This document shows, piece after piece, positions 53,499-62,080 of a DNA stretch of 64,000 nt. Under the pieces are notes generated by a model. The model was given only the letters and a program-made list of their open reading frames with translations, was not told the origin of the DNA and did not search any database. Source of the stretch: an uncultured Eubacteriales bacterium (GTDB taxonomy: Bacteria; Bacillota; Clostridia; Oscillospirales; QAKW01); the NCBI GenBank assembly GCA_902492505.1, contig CABULU010000003.1:4290-68289 (forward strand). Reading direction: 5' to 3'. Position 1 is the stretch's first letter; every line of letters starts with the position of its first letter. A program made the translations under genes and the position numbers.

Positions 53499-55736
53499 AT
53501 GCAGGCAACAAAAATACACGCGCAGTTAGATAAAATGAACGATATGCAAAAAAAAGCGGCTCTGCACACAGAGGGTGCTCTTTTAATACTCGCCGGTGCG
53601 GGAAGCGGAAAAACCACGGTGCTTATAAGCCGTATTGCCAACATACTTGCGCAGGGACTTTGCTATCCGTCAAATATACTCGCCATAACATTTACCAACA
53701 AGGCCGCAAAGGAGCTCGTTTCAAGAATTGACAGCCTGATAGGTGAAGACGGAAGCGGAGTATGGGCTTCCACTTTTCACAGCTTCTGCGCAAAGGTACT
53801 GCGCAGAAATATTGATACGCTCGGCTACTCAAGCGACTTTTCCATTTTTGACACGGACGACTCGCTGCGCATTATAAAGTCGGCGCAAAAGGAAATGGGC
53901 ATAGACCCGCAGATACTTGCGCCGCGCGCCGTGCTCAGCCGCATATCGCGCTGCAAGGATTGCCGCATATCTCCCGACGAATATACCGAAAACTTCGGAA
54001 ATGATACCTACAACAACGATATATGCCGTCTTTATACTGAATATGAAAAGCAACTGAAGCGCTCAAACGCACTTGATTTTGACGATATAATTCTAAAGAC
54101 CGTTGAGCTTTTTGAAACAAGCAATGAAATTCTGAATTACTATTCAAACAAGTTTAAATACATAATGGTGGACGAATATCAGGATACAAACCCGCTTCAG
54201 TTCAGACTTATCGAGCTGCTCCAGACAGTACACGGTAACCTTTGTGTTGTCGGCGACGATGACCAGAGTATCTACAAATTCCGCGGTGCAACAATAGAAA
54301 ATATACTGTCCTTTGAAAAAAAATTCAAAAACGCCGTCGTTATACGGCTTGAACAGAATTACCGCTCAACAGGCAACATACTGAACGCCGCAAATAACGT
54401 AATATCAAACAACAGCGAGCGGAAAGGAAAAACGCTTTGGACGGCGGCTGGTGACGGCGAGCCGATTTATGAAAACAGGCTGGACGATGAATATCAGGAA
54501 AGTCTGTTTATAGCCGACACCGTTCTCGACTCGGTTGCGTCGCAGGGAATGAATTACGGCGACTTTGCTGTTCTTTACCGCACAAACGCACAGTCAAACG
54601 CCATTGAACAGACATTTGTCAAGGGCGGGGTCCCCTATAAAATCATCGGCGGCATGCGCTTTTACGAGCGAAAGGAAATCAAGGATATTCTCGCTTATAT
54701 GTATCTTGTTCACAACACAAGCGACGATTTGCGACTTATCAGAATAATAAATGAGCCTAAAAGAAAAATAGGTCAGGCAACGCTTGAAACACTCCGCACT
54801 CTTGCCGCGCAGAACGCTGTATCCGTATTTGACATTGCCAAGGCTGCCGAAAGCTTTCCCGAGCTTACGCGCAGTGCTGCAAGGCTTCAAAAATTTTCGG
54901 AGTTGATCGACTCGCTTATCTTAGAAAAAGACACGCTTCCGTTAAGTGAACTTATAAAGGATATATCAGTACGCAGCGGATACATAGCAATGCTTGAAGC
55001 GGAAAATACAGAAGAGGCACGCGACAGGGTAAACAATATTGCAGAGCTTGTATCGACCGCGGCAGTGTTCGAAACACAGAGCGATGAGCCAACCCTCGGA
55101 GCATTTTTGGAGGAGATAGCGCTGATGACCGATATTGATAACCTGGACGACAGCAGCGACCGCGTAGTGTTAATGACGCTGCACAGCGCCAAAGGTCTGG
55201 AATTTGACAACGTATTTATCGCAGGAGCCGAGGAAGGGCTGTTTCCCGGTCAGAGAAGCATTGAGTCGCAGGAGGAGTTGGAGGAGGAGCGCAGACTCAT
55301 GTACGTCGGCATTACCCGCGCCAAAAAGAGACTGTACATTACGCACACGCAGAGAAGGACAATTTACGGCATGACTAAATACAATCAGCCGTCAAGATTT
55401 TTAAACGAAATACCCAAAGAGATTATAAAGCCGCTGTACAGCAAAGATAAGCCGGCGCAGACAATGTCGCCGTCTGCATACGGTTTCGGCAGCAATGTGA
55501 GCATTAAGCATGTTGATTTAAATTCTTTTGCGCAAATACGAAAGCCTGTAAACAACGCTAAAACCGAAAACGGCGCATCATTTAATATAGGAGAGCGCGT
55601 CGTACACAAGACGTTCGGCACAGGAACACTTCTTTCAAAAAAGCCTATGGGCGGAGACACGCTGCTTGAAATAAATTTTGATAAAGTCGGCGTTAAAAAG
55701 ATCATGGCAAACTTTGCAAAGCTTACAAAAGAATAA
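53499..55736 (+). CDS. pcrA: ATP-dependent DNA helicase PcrA/UvrD
   Basis: 745 residues of superfamily 1A, a 3'-5' helicase. Motif I LAGAGSGKTTVLISR, motif II VDEYQDTNPLQ, motif III VGDDDQSIYKFRGA, motif IV QNYRST, motif V VVLMTLHSAKGLEFDNVF and motif VI RRLMYVGITRAKKRLYI are complete. The C-terminal Tudor-like region (VVHKTFGTGTLLSKKPMGGD) is the RNA polymerase-binding PcrA tail. Functions in repair and replication restart. No ligA follows; the gene is monocistronic with GGAGG. Confidence 0.97.
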   Translation: MQATKIHAQLDKMNDMQKKAALHTEGALLILAGAGSGKTTVLISRIANILAQGLCYPSNILAITFTNKAAKELVSRIDSLIGEDGSGVWASTFHSFCAKVLRRNIDTLGYSSDFSIFDTDDSLRIIKSAQKEMGIDPQILAPRAVLSRISRCKDCRISPDEYTENFGNDTYNNDICRLYTEYEKQLKRSNALDFDDIILKTVELFETSNEILNYYSNKFKYIMVDEYQDTNPLQFRLIELLQTVHGNLCVVGDDDQSIYKFRGATIENILSFEKKFKNAVVIRLEQNYRSTGNILNAANNVISNNSERKGKTLWTAAGDGEPIYENRLDDEYQESLFIADTVLDSVASQGMNYGDFAVLYRTNAQSNAIEQTFVKGGVPYKIIGGMRFYERKEIKDILAYMYLVHNTSDDLRLIRIINEPKRKIGQATLETLRTLAAQNAVSVFDIAKAAESFPELTRSAARLQKFSELIDSLILEKDTLPLSELIKDISVRSGYIAMLEAENTEEARDRVNNIAELVSTAAVFETQSDEPTLGAFLEEIALMTDIDNLDDSSDRVVLMTLHSAKGLEFDNVFIAGAEEGLFPGQRSIESQEELEEERRLMYVGITRAKKRLYITHTQRRTIYGMTKYNQPSRFLNEIPKEIIKPLYSKDKPAQTMSPSAYGFGSNVSIKHVDLNSFAQIRKPVNNAKTENGASFNIGERVVHKTFGTGTLLSKKPMGGDTLLEINFDKVGVKKIMANFAKLTKE

Positions 55737-55738
55737 AG

Positions 55739-55776
55739 AAAGGTTCCCCGCCGCAAATTTGCGGCGGGGAACCTTT
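55739..55776. terminator. Bidirectional terminator after pcrA
   Basis: Perfect 38-base palindrome, half-site AAAGGTTCCCCGCCGCAAA, with T-run; serves pcrA and the converging glycosidase-like gene. Confidence 0.93.
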
Positions 55777-55805
55777 TTATAGAACAATAATACAAAGTTT
55801 AGACT

Positions 55806-56849
55806 TTATAATCCGAGCATTTTTCGCATTTCAAGGCGTCGACGCTCCCGCTCGCGCTCCATTAACCGCGCCATCGCGTCACCCATTGTACGCCATGCAA
55901 GATCCGGCTGCTTTGCACGGTAGTCATTTCCCTCCGAACCGCGGTAGCCCCAATACAAAATAGTACGCGCGCCCGCATCATAAGCCGCATCAGCGGCGTA
56001 AACCATATCCTCCTCGGTTCCCGCAGGAATGGCATAACCCTGAATCCAAATATTGTGATCCTTCCCGTATCTGTCGCAAACATCGAGACATTTGCGGGTA
56101 TCTTCATATACCTTTTTATACACGTCAACTCCGGTTTTTGGATTTTTACTGCTCACCCAGTACGGGTCTGTACCGATATTGTCCATTGTAGGCAGCTTAC
56201 CGAGAATATCTATATTGTCAAGACTTACACCAATATTCTGATGCGACATTACACAAACGATATTTTCCATTCCCTTAGAAGAGGCATACGCAGTAACCGT
56301 TTTAAAATAATTCTGAATTGTCCACTCCTGAAAATCAAAGCAGTCCTTATCCGGGATTACAGGCATTTCACGGTTATAGCGCTCTTTAAACAGCTTTTTA
56401 CAACGCGGGCAGGCGCAGCTAAACTTTTCTCCCTCCTTTGCAGGCAGGTTCGGCTCGTCCCAGAAAATTTTCCTGCCGCCGCACTCGTACACCTTATCAA
56501 TCCATTCCTTTGTCCAGTCTACAAAACGCTCATGATTGTAGCAGACATTTATAGGTCTTATGTCTCCGTTTGAATAGTACTGGTGAGCATCCGGATAATA
56601 GCAAAGAAAATGCGAGGTGTCTCCGGGCGTTCCGTTCAATCCCCAGTTGTCAACCCACAGCTCCAGTCCGAGGTCTGTTGTCATTGAAAATATCTCTTTC
56701 ATGACGTTAGGACTGCGGTTCCAGTCATTGTGAGAAAACATATGCACGACAAGATTAAAGTGATGCTCCAAAATATCCTTCATATCAGCTTCCGCACGGG
56801 ACAAAAGTCTGTTGCCATGATAAGCCACACCTAATTTTAACGGTTTCAT
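55806..56849 (-). CDS. Putative TIM-barrel glycoside hydrolase-like protein
   Basis: 347 residues from the ATG at 56849 with AGGAGG; a longer in-frame extension is rejected. The sequence looks like a TIM-barrel carbohydrate enzyme: WVDNWGLNG, GGRKIFWDEPNLP (acidic residues at a strand end), DNIGTDPYWV, and ILYWGYRGSEGNDY. Four cysteines (FSCACPRCKK and one more) may bind a metal in the loop after the DEPN strand. No signal peptide, so intracellular. I cannot assign a CAZy family. Lies downstream of a Gfo/Idh/MocA oxidoreductase that is divergent from an AraC regulator. Confidence 0.72.
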   Translation of the reverse strand: MKPLKLGVAYHGNRLLSRAEADMKDILEHHFNLVVHMFSHNDWNRSPNVMKEIFSMTTDLGLELWVDNWGLNGTPGDTSHFLCYYPDAHQYYSNGDIRPINVCYNHERFVDWTKEWIDKVYECGGRKIFWDEPNLPAKEGEKFSCACPRCKKLFKERYNREMPVIPDKDCFDFQEWTIQNYFKTVTAYASSKGMENIVCVMSHQNIGVSLDNIDILGKLPTMDNIGTDPYWVSSKNPKTGVDVYKKVYEDTRKCLDVCDRYGKDHNIWIQGYAIPAGTEEDMVYAADAAYDAGARTILYWGYRGSEGNDYRAKQPDLAWRTMGDAMARLMERERERRRLEMRKMLGL

Positions 56850-56913
56850 TTCATGCTCCTCCTGAAATAGATTTATTATGTATGATTTTTGATTAAAACA
56901 ATAAATGAAGTTG

Positions 56914-57960
56914 TTACACTTTTGGATATTCAATTGTTACAGTTCTGTCTTGTGCTGCCGACTGCACCGTTGCACAGCATACGGCGACAGTATTGGCGCC
57001 CTCTTTCGGCATAACGGGAGACGGTTTACCGTTTACAAGCGCGTCTACAAACAGGTCTATCTCCGCACCGACATTATGGCTGTTAATATCAACAGGAAGC
57101 TTTTGCGGTTTTGTATAGGACACTTTACCGTCGGGCAGCGGCTCGTCTACCGTATAAAGTGATATTTCCGGCGAAGAATTGTCACAAATTATAGTTCCCT
57201 TGGTACCGTAAAGTACAGTGCGCATTGTATAGTCACGACGGCATCCCGTAGAAACAAACACCTTGCCTATGACGTTATTCGGGAATTTATAAATACCGAT
57301 TGTACAGTCATCTGTCGGCCAATCAATCATACATTTATGATTAGAATACGCCGTAACCTCCGTCGGATCTCCCGCTATCCAGCGCAAAAGGTCAACGGCG
57401 TGACAGCCGCCGCCTATAAAGCCGCTGCGCTCAGGCGTTTTGCGCCATGAATTTTTACCCTCGGCCTTTTCATAGTTATGCGCATATTCGCTTTCCACAA
57501 AAAACAGCTCGCCTATCCTGCCGCTTTCCACAATTTCCTTTGCCAAAATAAATGCGGGAGTACAGCGGCAAACCTGACCTATCATAAGCATATTTCCGGT
57601 TTCCTGCTGTACGCGCATCATCTCCTCGCATTCCTGCGTATTAAGCGCCATCGGCTTTTCACACAACACATGCTTACCGGTGCGCAGAAACGCCGCTGTC
57701 ATTTCAAGATGCAGCTGGTCAGGCGTTACAATAATAACAGCGTCAATGTCATTTGAGTTTACAAGCTGTCTGTAATCGGTAACGGCAACCGGGATGTCAT
57801 ACTTTTCCTTTGCCTCGGAAAGCGCATTTTCATCTGTATCGCAGACTGCAACAAGACTGGCGTTTTTATTATTTACAACGCCTTTCATATGGGAGAGACC
57901 CATAGGACTTGCACCTATAACGGCAATATTCAATTTTTCGGATTTCACACAAAGCACCAC
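56914..57960 (-). CDS. Gfo/Idh/MocA family oxidoreductase
   Basis: 348 residues from GTG at 57960 (a GTG at 57948 is an alternative). NAD(P)-binding Rossmann start NIAVIGASPMGLSHMKGV, the conserved HVLCEKPMALN lysine/proline motif, and GGGCHAVDLLRW with the likely catalytic His. The family oxidises or reduces sugars, inositols and related compounds. Substrate is probably a carbohydrate handled with the neighbouring glycosidase-like protein and controlled by the divergent AraC regulator. Confidence 0.9.
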   Translation of the reverse strand: MVLCVKSEKLNIAVIGASPMGLSHMKGVVNNKNASLVAVCDTDENALSEAKEKYDIPVAVTDYRQLVNSNDIDAVIIVTPDQLHLEMTAAFLRTGKHVLCEKPMALNTQECEEMMRVQQETGNMLMIGQVCRCTPAFILAKEIVESGRIGELFFVESEYAHNYEKAEGKNSWRKTPERSGFIGGGCHAVDLLRWIAGDPTEVTAYSNHKCMIDWPTDDCTIGIYKFPNNVIGKVFVSTGCRRDYTMRTVLYGTKGTIICDNSSPEISLYTVDEPLPDGKVSYTKPQKLPVDINSHNVGAEIDLFVDALVNGKPSPVMPKEGANTVAVCCATVQSAAQDRTVTIEYPKV

Positions 57961-57980
57961 ACTTTCTTAAATTTAATTAA

Positions 57981-58009
57981 ATTATAGCAATTACCTATTG
58001 ACAACTCAA
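57981..58009 (-). promoter_or_regulatory. Promoter of the oxidoreductase operon
   Basis: TTGAGT (58009-58004) and TATAAT (57986-57981) on the minus strand, 17-base spacer. A plus-strand TTGACA (57998-58003) toward the AraC gene overlaps the same stretch, so the two units share a regulatory region. Confidence 0.65.
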
Positions 58010-58060
58010 TATAAAAATGTTTGAATAAATATACAATTTGTTGTTTTGGGAAGTGGTTTG

Positions 58061-58906
58061 GTGAAATACGAGGTCTTGGGAAACGATAAGCAGGCAGACC
58101 TTAATTTATATGTATGTGAGCGGGATGACAAAATAGCCCCCGGCGTCCGCTACGGACCTGTGATAAGGGATTCTTATATAATAGAATGCTGTACCGAAGG
58201 CAGCGGAAGCATTACTATAAACGGAAAAGACTTTCCGCTGAAGCCGGGCGACTGTATGGTACTTCTTCCCGGCGATATTGTCACACATATAACCTCCCCC
58301 GATACTACACGCAGCGGAGTTTGGTGCGCAGTAAAAGGCATTAAAATAAGCTCTTATCTCGATGCTGTCGGAATTGATTCAAAAAATCCTTATGCACCGC
58401 GGAAAGCTGTTCCTAAAATAGTTGAACTTATCAATCGCATAATAGAATTAAATGCAGATACCGACGCGGGCGCAGACCTGCGCAGAACGGCGATTGTACA
58501 CGAAATATTCGGTGAAATAATGCGGTATGCAAAGGCGGGCACTGACAAGAGTGCTTATATATGTCAAGCTATCCGAATTATCGAAACAAGATATGCCGAA
58601 CAGATAACAGTTGCAGGATTGGCACATGATATAGGTCTTGACCGCAGTTATTTCTCAACTGTATTTCATAAAGTTACAGGTATGTCGCCACAAGAATATA
58701 TCACGGATATACGCATAAAAAAGGCATGTGCTCTGCTGTCCATGGAAGAATATACAATAAGTGAGGCTGCATGTGCCGTCGGCATTGCTCCCGAGGGGTT
58801 TTCGCGTGTCTTCAAAGGTAAAACGGGTATTACTCCGGGACAGTACAGGCAAAAACAAAAGCAGGTTCTGCCGGACATGTCAGAAGATTGGATTTGCGGC
58901 AGATAA
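58061..58906 (+). CDS. AraC family transcriptional regulator
   Basis: 281 residues from a GTG at 58061 with GGAAG 7 bases upstream; a TTG at 58046 is an alternative. The N-terminal half is a cupin-like sugar-sensing domain (SGSITINGKDFPLKPGDCMVLLPGD). The C-terminal 100 residues are a double HTH: AGLAHDIGLDRSYFSTVFHKVTG and CAVGIAPEGFSRVFKGKTG with the family ending ITPGQYRQ. Divergent from the oxidoreductase and glycosidase-like genes, which it most likely controls. Confidence 0.92.
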   Translation: MKYEVLGNDKQADLNLYVCERDDKIAPGVRYGPVIRDSYIIECCTEGSGSITINGKDFPLKPGDCMVLLPGDIVTHITSPDTTRSGVWCAVKGIKISSYLDAVGIDSKNPYAPRKAVPKIVELINRIIELNADTDAGADLRRTAIVHEIFGEIMRYAKAGTDKSAYICQAIRIIETRYAEQITVAGLAHDIGLDRSYFSTVFHKVTGMSPQEYITDIRIKKACALLSMEEYTISEAACAVGIAPEGFSRVFKGKTGITPGQYRQKQKQVLPDMSEDWICGR

Positions 58907-58917
58907 TAAATAATAAC

Positions 58918-58949
58918 AAGGGCTTGCCGGGCATTTCCGGCAAGCCTTT
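58918..58949 (+). terminator. Terminator of the AraC regulator gene
   Basis: GGCTTGCCGG / CCGGCAAGCC stem with 6-base loop, followed by TTT. Confidence 0.85.
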
Positions 58950-58959
58950 GAACTAAGTG

Positions 58960-60027
58960 TTAATTGTATTTTTGCAGGATATCGTAAGCGATTTGCTTAT
59001 ATTTGTCTCCGGTATTATCCTGTACATCTTCATATGCTTTTTGGAATATAGGACCTATATAATAACCATTATAATTCTCAAAATCAGAAAGTCTAAGCGC
59101 TAAAATAAAAGTACGTTCCTCCAAATTCTTTTGAGAAAAATCCATATATCTGTGCTGTCCAATAGCTGCAAAATATGTTTTATCAGTAAGTTGAACTATT
59201 GTACCGCCAAACGCTACGGGAATAATATCTCCTACAGCAAAATCACCGCCAGAAGTATACAACTTATCCACCTTAAAGTTATATCTTGTAAAACTATTAT
59301 AACAATGATAGTCAAAGTCAGGATAAGTTCCGAACCCTATTTTTTCATAATTTGATACAGATGTACCGTATTCCGGCTGAAAACTACCTCTCACTATTAC
59401 ATATTCGTCTTTTGCCATGGACTCCTCTATCTCATCTAAATTCTGAAAGTTCTTATCATACATAACATTCGGAATCATAGTAAAATCAGCAAAATAATCT
59501 CGCTGTCTGTCCTCCGCCATATCTGCCCATGCTTTGTCGCGAATTCCCTTTGTTATCGGAAACTCTATTGTAAATTTATTCTTCTTTGCCGAATACTTAA
59601 TCTGTCCATTTTCTTCGTTAGCATCGACATATCCCCATACATAAGGCATATACTGTTCCAGTTCGATCTGAGAATCCTGAGGCATCTCATTTAAATTCTG
59701 ATCTTCATGCGAAATTTCAGTATTTTTAATGGTATCATTATTAGTTTTTACTGATTCCTGCTTAGATAGCAGATCATCCTCTTTGTTAATCAATGCGCTA
59801 TTATCAGGTGATTCCTGTTTTGTATCAGGCTCCTCCGTGTCATCATCTTTTACTGTGTTCTCTTTTTCAGTATCGGCATTATTTTCAGCTTCTTTTGTTT
59901 CTGCATTTTCCGATGTTTCCGGCGCGGCGCCGGGCGCAACCGATACATCGCCTTGCGGCTTTCGCTTGCATGATGACAACGATATCATCATGACTGCTAT
60001 TATCAATAATGCTATTTTGCGTTTCAT
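58960..60027 (-). CDS. Acidic lipoprotein of unknown function
   Basis: 355 residues: MKRKIALLIIAVMMISLSSCKRK carries a lipobox (LSSC, Cys20). Residues about 25-120 are a low-complexity linker of Glu, Asp, Asn, Thr and Lys, typical of a surface spacer. The globular part (about 125-355) has FTIEFPITKGIRDKAWADMAED and a beta region (IVRGSFQPEYGT, IPVAFGGTIVQLTDKTYFAAIG). No recognised family. It lies 15 bases downstream of the secreted protease gene and has similarly AT-rich sequence, so the pair may have been acquired together. Confidence 0.72.
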   Translation of the reverse strand: MKRKIALLIIAVMMISLSSCKRKPQGDVSVAPGAAPETSENAETKEAENNADTEKENTVKDDDTEEPDTKQESPDNSALINKEDDLLSKQESVKTNNDTIKNTEISHEDQNLNEMPQDSQIELEQYMPYVWGYVDANEENGQIKYSAKKNKFTIEFPITKGIRDKAWADMAEDRQRDYFADFTMIPNVMYDKNFQNLDEIEESMAKDEYVIVRGSFQPEYGTSVSNYEKIGFGTYPDFDYHCYNSFTRYNFKVDKLYTSGGDFAVGDIIPVAFGGTIVQLTDKTYFAAIGQHRYMDFSQKNLEERTFILALRLSDFENYNGYYIGPIFQKAYEDVQDNTGDKYKQIAYDILQKYN

Positions 60028-60042
60028 TTTCTTTTCCTCCTT

Positions 60043-61761
60043 TTAATATTGCTTTTTAGCAAGTCTAAATCTATCATATTCTGCGATTTTATTTCCTGAC
60101 GTCGACGAGTAATTCAAATTAAAATCAGGGAAGAAATAAAAATCTTCTATATTAAGCATTGACTCTACTCTTTCATCGACAGCTGTGTGAGGCATTTTCA
60201 GACAATGACCTATTTCGTGAGCAATAACTTTAACAAGTTCATCATTAGTAAGTGATTCTACTTTAGGCTTTACAATACATAATTCTACTCGTTGCCAATC
60301 TCTATAGTTGACATTAGCATTATCTATTAAAGATATTCCATTTTTATCATACGGCAGTGCATAAGCATATGCATCAGAAAACAAATCATCTTGTGCCTGC
60401 TTGGCATCTACCATTTTTATGATAAACTTAGTCTCATTGCTGTCATGCTCAAGCTTAAATTCGTAATCTGAAATGGAATCAGTCGAATTTTTCCCTGCAC
60501 AAATATTCCAATACTCAAAAGCTCTCCGTACCGCTGCATTTGGAACACTACCACTAACTTTATATTTCACTGTCTTATTTTGACTGACATCTGAATAACA
60601 ATAATACATCGAACCATCCCAATATTTAGGGCATATCTGCCAATCATTCATAGGATTGGGAAGCCTTCTATTCATAATAATTCTGTTGTTCCCATCAATA
60701 CTAAGTAGGTTATAAAAGCCACTGCTACGAACTCCCAACAACATATTTAAACTATCAGGGTAATTAACACTCCATGGTATAGTTGCAAATTCTGCTCTTG
60801 TGGATTTGCTGATTACATCTTTAACTCTTGCATAAGACCAGTTAGATGTATCACTATCAAGTTCAACAAATTTCTTAGCAAACTGTGAATATAACTTATA
60901 AGTCACTGGATTATTACCAGTACGAACAAAACAAAACTCTTGTTCTGGGCTCCCATTAAATGTTTCAGCCGTAAGAATAGTACCGTCAGCAACCGATGAT
61001 ACAGTTAATGCTTGCTTTGAATAACCATTGATGATATACACTGCACTATCTTGATTATCCTTATATATATCATCATAACTTTTTATCTGATCTTTAAAAT
61101 AAAAATATGGTACAAAAGTTTCTTCTCTATAATTTCCCCAAGGCGTGATATAATTGCCCCATACCCAGCCTCTGACATACTTTAAAACCCCTCCGTCATC
61201 TATCATATGCTGGATAAACCCATATCGGTTAGTATGCTTGAATAAAAGCGTACTTGTAGTATGGTCTACATCAACTGTTGACCAGCGCAGAAAATACGTT
61301 GCGTCTCCCGGACCGTAACAGACATTCTGGATTCGCGGCTTTCCCTCAGGAATCACGTACAGACCGGGCCACATTGTATCGAAATTACTCCAGGAATAAC
61401 CCGAACAGCTTATATCTCCAACCGGCACATAACCACAATAATACGTACCATTGTACTGATATGCAATATAAAAATAATCATTTTCCCGTTCAAGAACATA
61501 TACGGTTTTTCCCGGAGAAATATAAATGTTATTCCCGTTTATCTTATAGAAATATACAGGACAGTTGCTATCGGAAAAATAAGGGGCCCCGCGAAGATAA
61601 ACACCGTTCACAACAGTACCGTTAACAATATTGTAACCGACAAACTGTGATGACAAATCGGCTATGCTTGCATTTGCCACGCCCACAATTGGAACAGATG
61701 TAAACGCAATTACAAACACAAGAAAAATTAAAATGATTTTTTTGAATTTTTTATGAAAAAT
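60043..61761 (-). CDS. Secreted SH3b/beta-trefoil metzincin-like metalloprotease, apparent ATT start
   Basis: 572 residues if started at an ATT at 61761, 7 bases after a perfect AGGAGG (61774-61769). This gives a complete signal peptide (N-terminus FHKKFKKIILIFLVFVIAF) whereas the first standard start, GTG at 61719, cuts it in the middle. An SH3-like domain (about 45-115), a ricin-like beta-trefoil (about 235-375) and a C-terminal protease domain follow. The zinc site is HEIGHCLKMPH (His515, Glu516, His519, His525) with a candidate Met-turn at Met535 (ESMLN). Probably secreted and able to bind wall or glycans; target unknown. AT-richer than its neighbours. Confidence 0.78.
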   Translation of the reverse strand: MFHKKFKKIILIFLVFVIAFTSVPIVGVANASIADLSSQFVGYNIVNGTVVNGVYLRGAPYFSDSNCPVYFYKINGNNIYISPGKTVYVLERENDYFYIAYQYNGTYYCGYVPVGDISCSGYSWSNFDTMWPGLYVIPEGKPRIQNVCYGPGDATYFLRWSTVDVDHTTSTLLFKHTNRYGFIQHMIDDGGVLKYVRGWVWGNYITPWGNYREETFVPYFYFKDQIKSYDDIYKDNQDSAVYIINGYSKQALTVSSVADGTILTAETFNGSPEQEFCFVRTGNNPVTYKLYSQFAKKFVELDSDTSNWSYARVKDVISKSTRAEFATIPWSVNYPDSLNMLLGVRSSGFYNLLSIDGNNRIIMNRRLPNPMNDWQICPKYWDGSMYYCYSDVSQNKTVKYKVSGSVPNAAVRRAFEYWNICAGKNSTDSISDYEFKLEHDSNETKFIIKMVDAKQAQDDLFSDAYAYALPYDKNGISLIDNANVNYRDWQRVELCIVKPKVESLTNDELVKVIAHEIGHCLKMPHTAVDERVESMLNIEDFYFFPDFNLNYSSTSGNKIAEYDRFRLAKKQY

Positions 61762-62080
61762 TAAACATCCTCCTATTTTGCACAGCGCATCACAAAATTT
61801 ACGCTGTGCGTAAATTCATGTGTACTATGAAAGGTACGGACTTATGCCTTAAATCATAAAACCATTTTAATAACATCCCCGTTCAATATTTTCGGGTTTA
61901 TCTATATTTGTAATTATAGCAGGAAAATGTTGCATTTTCTGAAAAAAATATCAAATTTGGTTATATTAACAAATTTACATGATTATTTACGCAATACACA
62001 CCAAATTATTTAGACATATTAACCAAAAATATACCCGTCGATTAATTCGACGGGTATATATATTTATTTCTACTTAGAAT
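61762..62080 (-). promoter_or_regulatory. Intergenic leader and promoter region of the metalloprotease gene
   Basis: A 319-base gap without a credible gene. TATAAT on the minus strand (61918-61913) lacks a -35 hexamer, but a GAAAATG / CATTTTC inverted repeat (61923-61939) sits where it should be. The roughly 145-base leader contains two overlapping hairpins: AATTTACGC / GCGTAAATT (61796-61816) and CACAGCG / CGCTGTG (61781-61808). The far end holds the terminator of the pyrophosphatase gene. Confidence 0.5.
62029..62059 (-). terminator. Terminator of the pyrophosphatase gene
   Basis: ATATACCCGTCGA / TCGACGGGTATAT stem with a 5-base loop and a short T-run on the minus strand, 22 bases after the stop. 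Confidence 0.88.
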
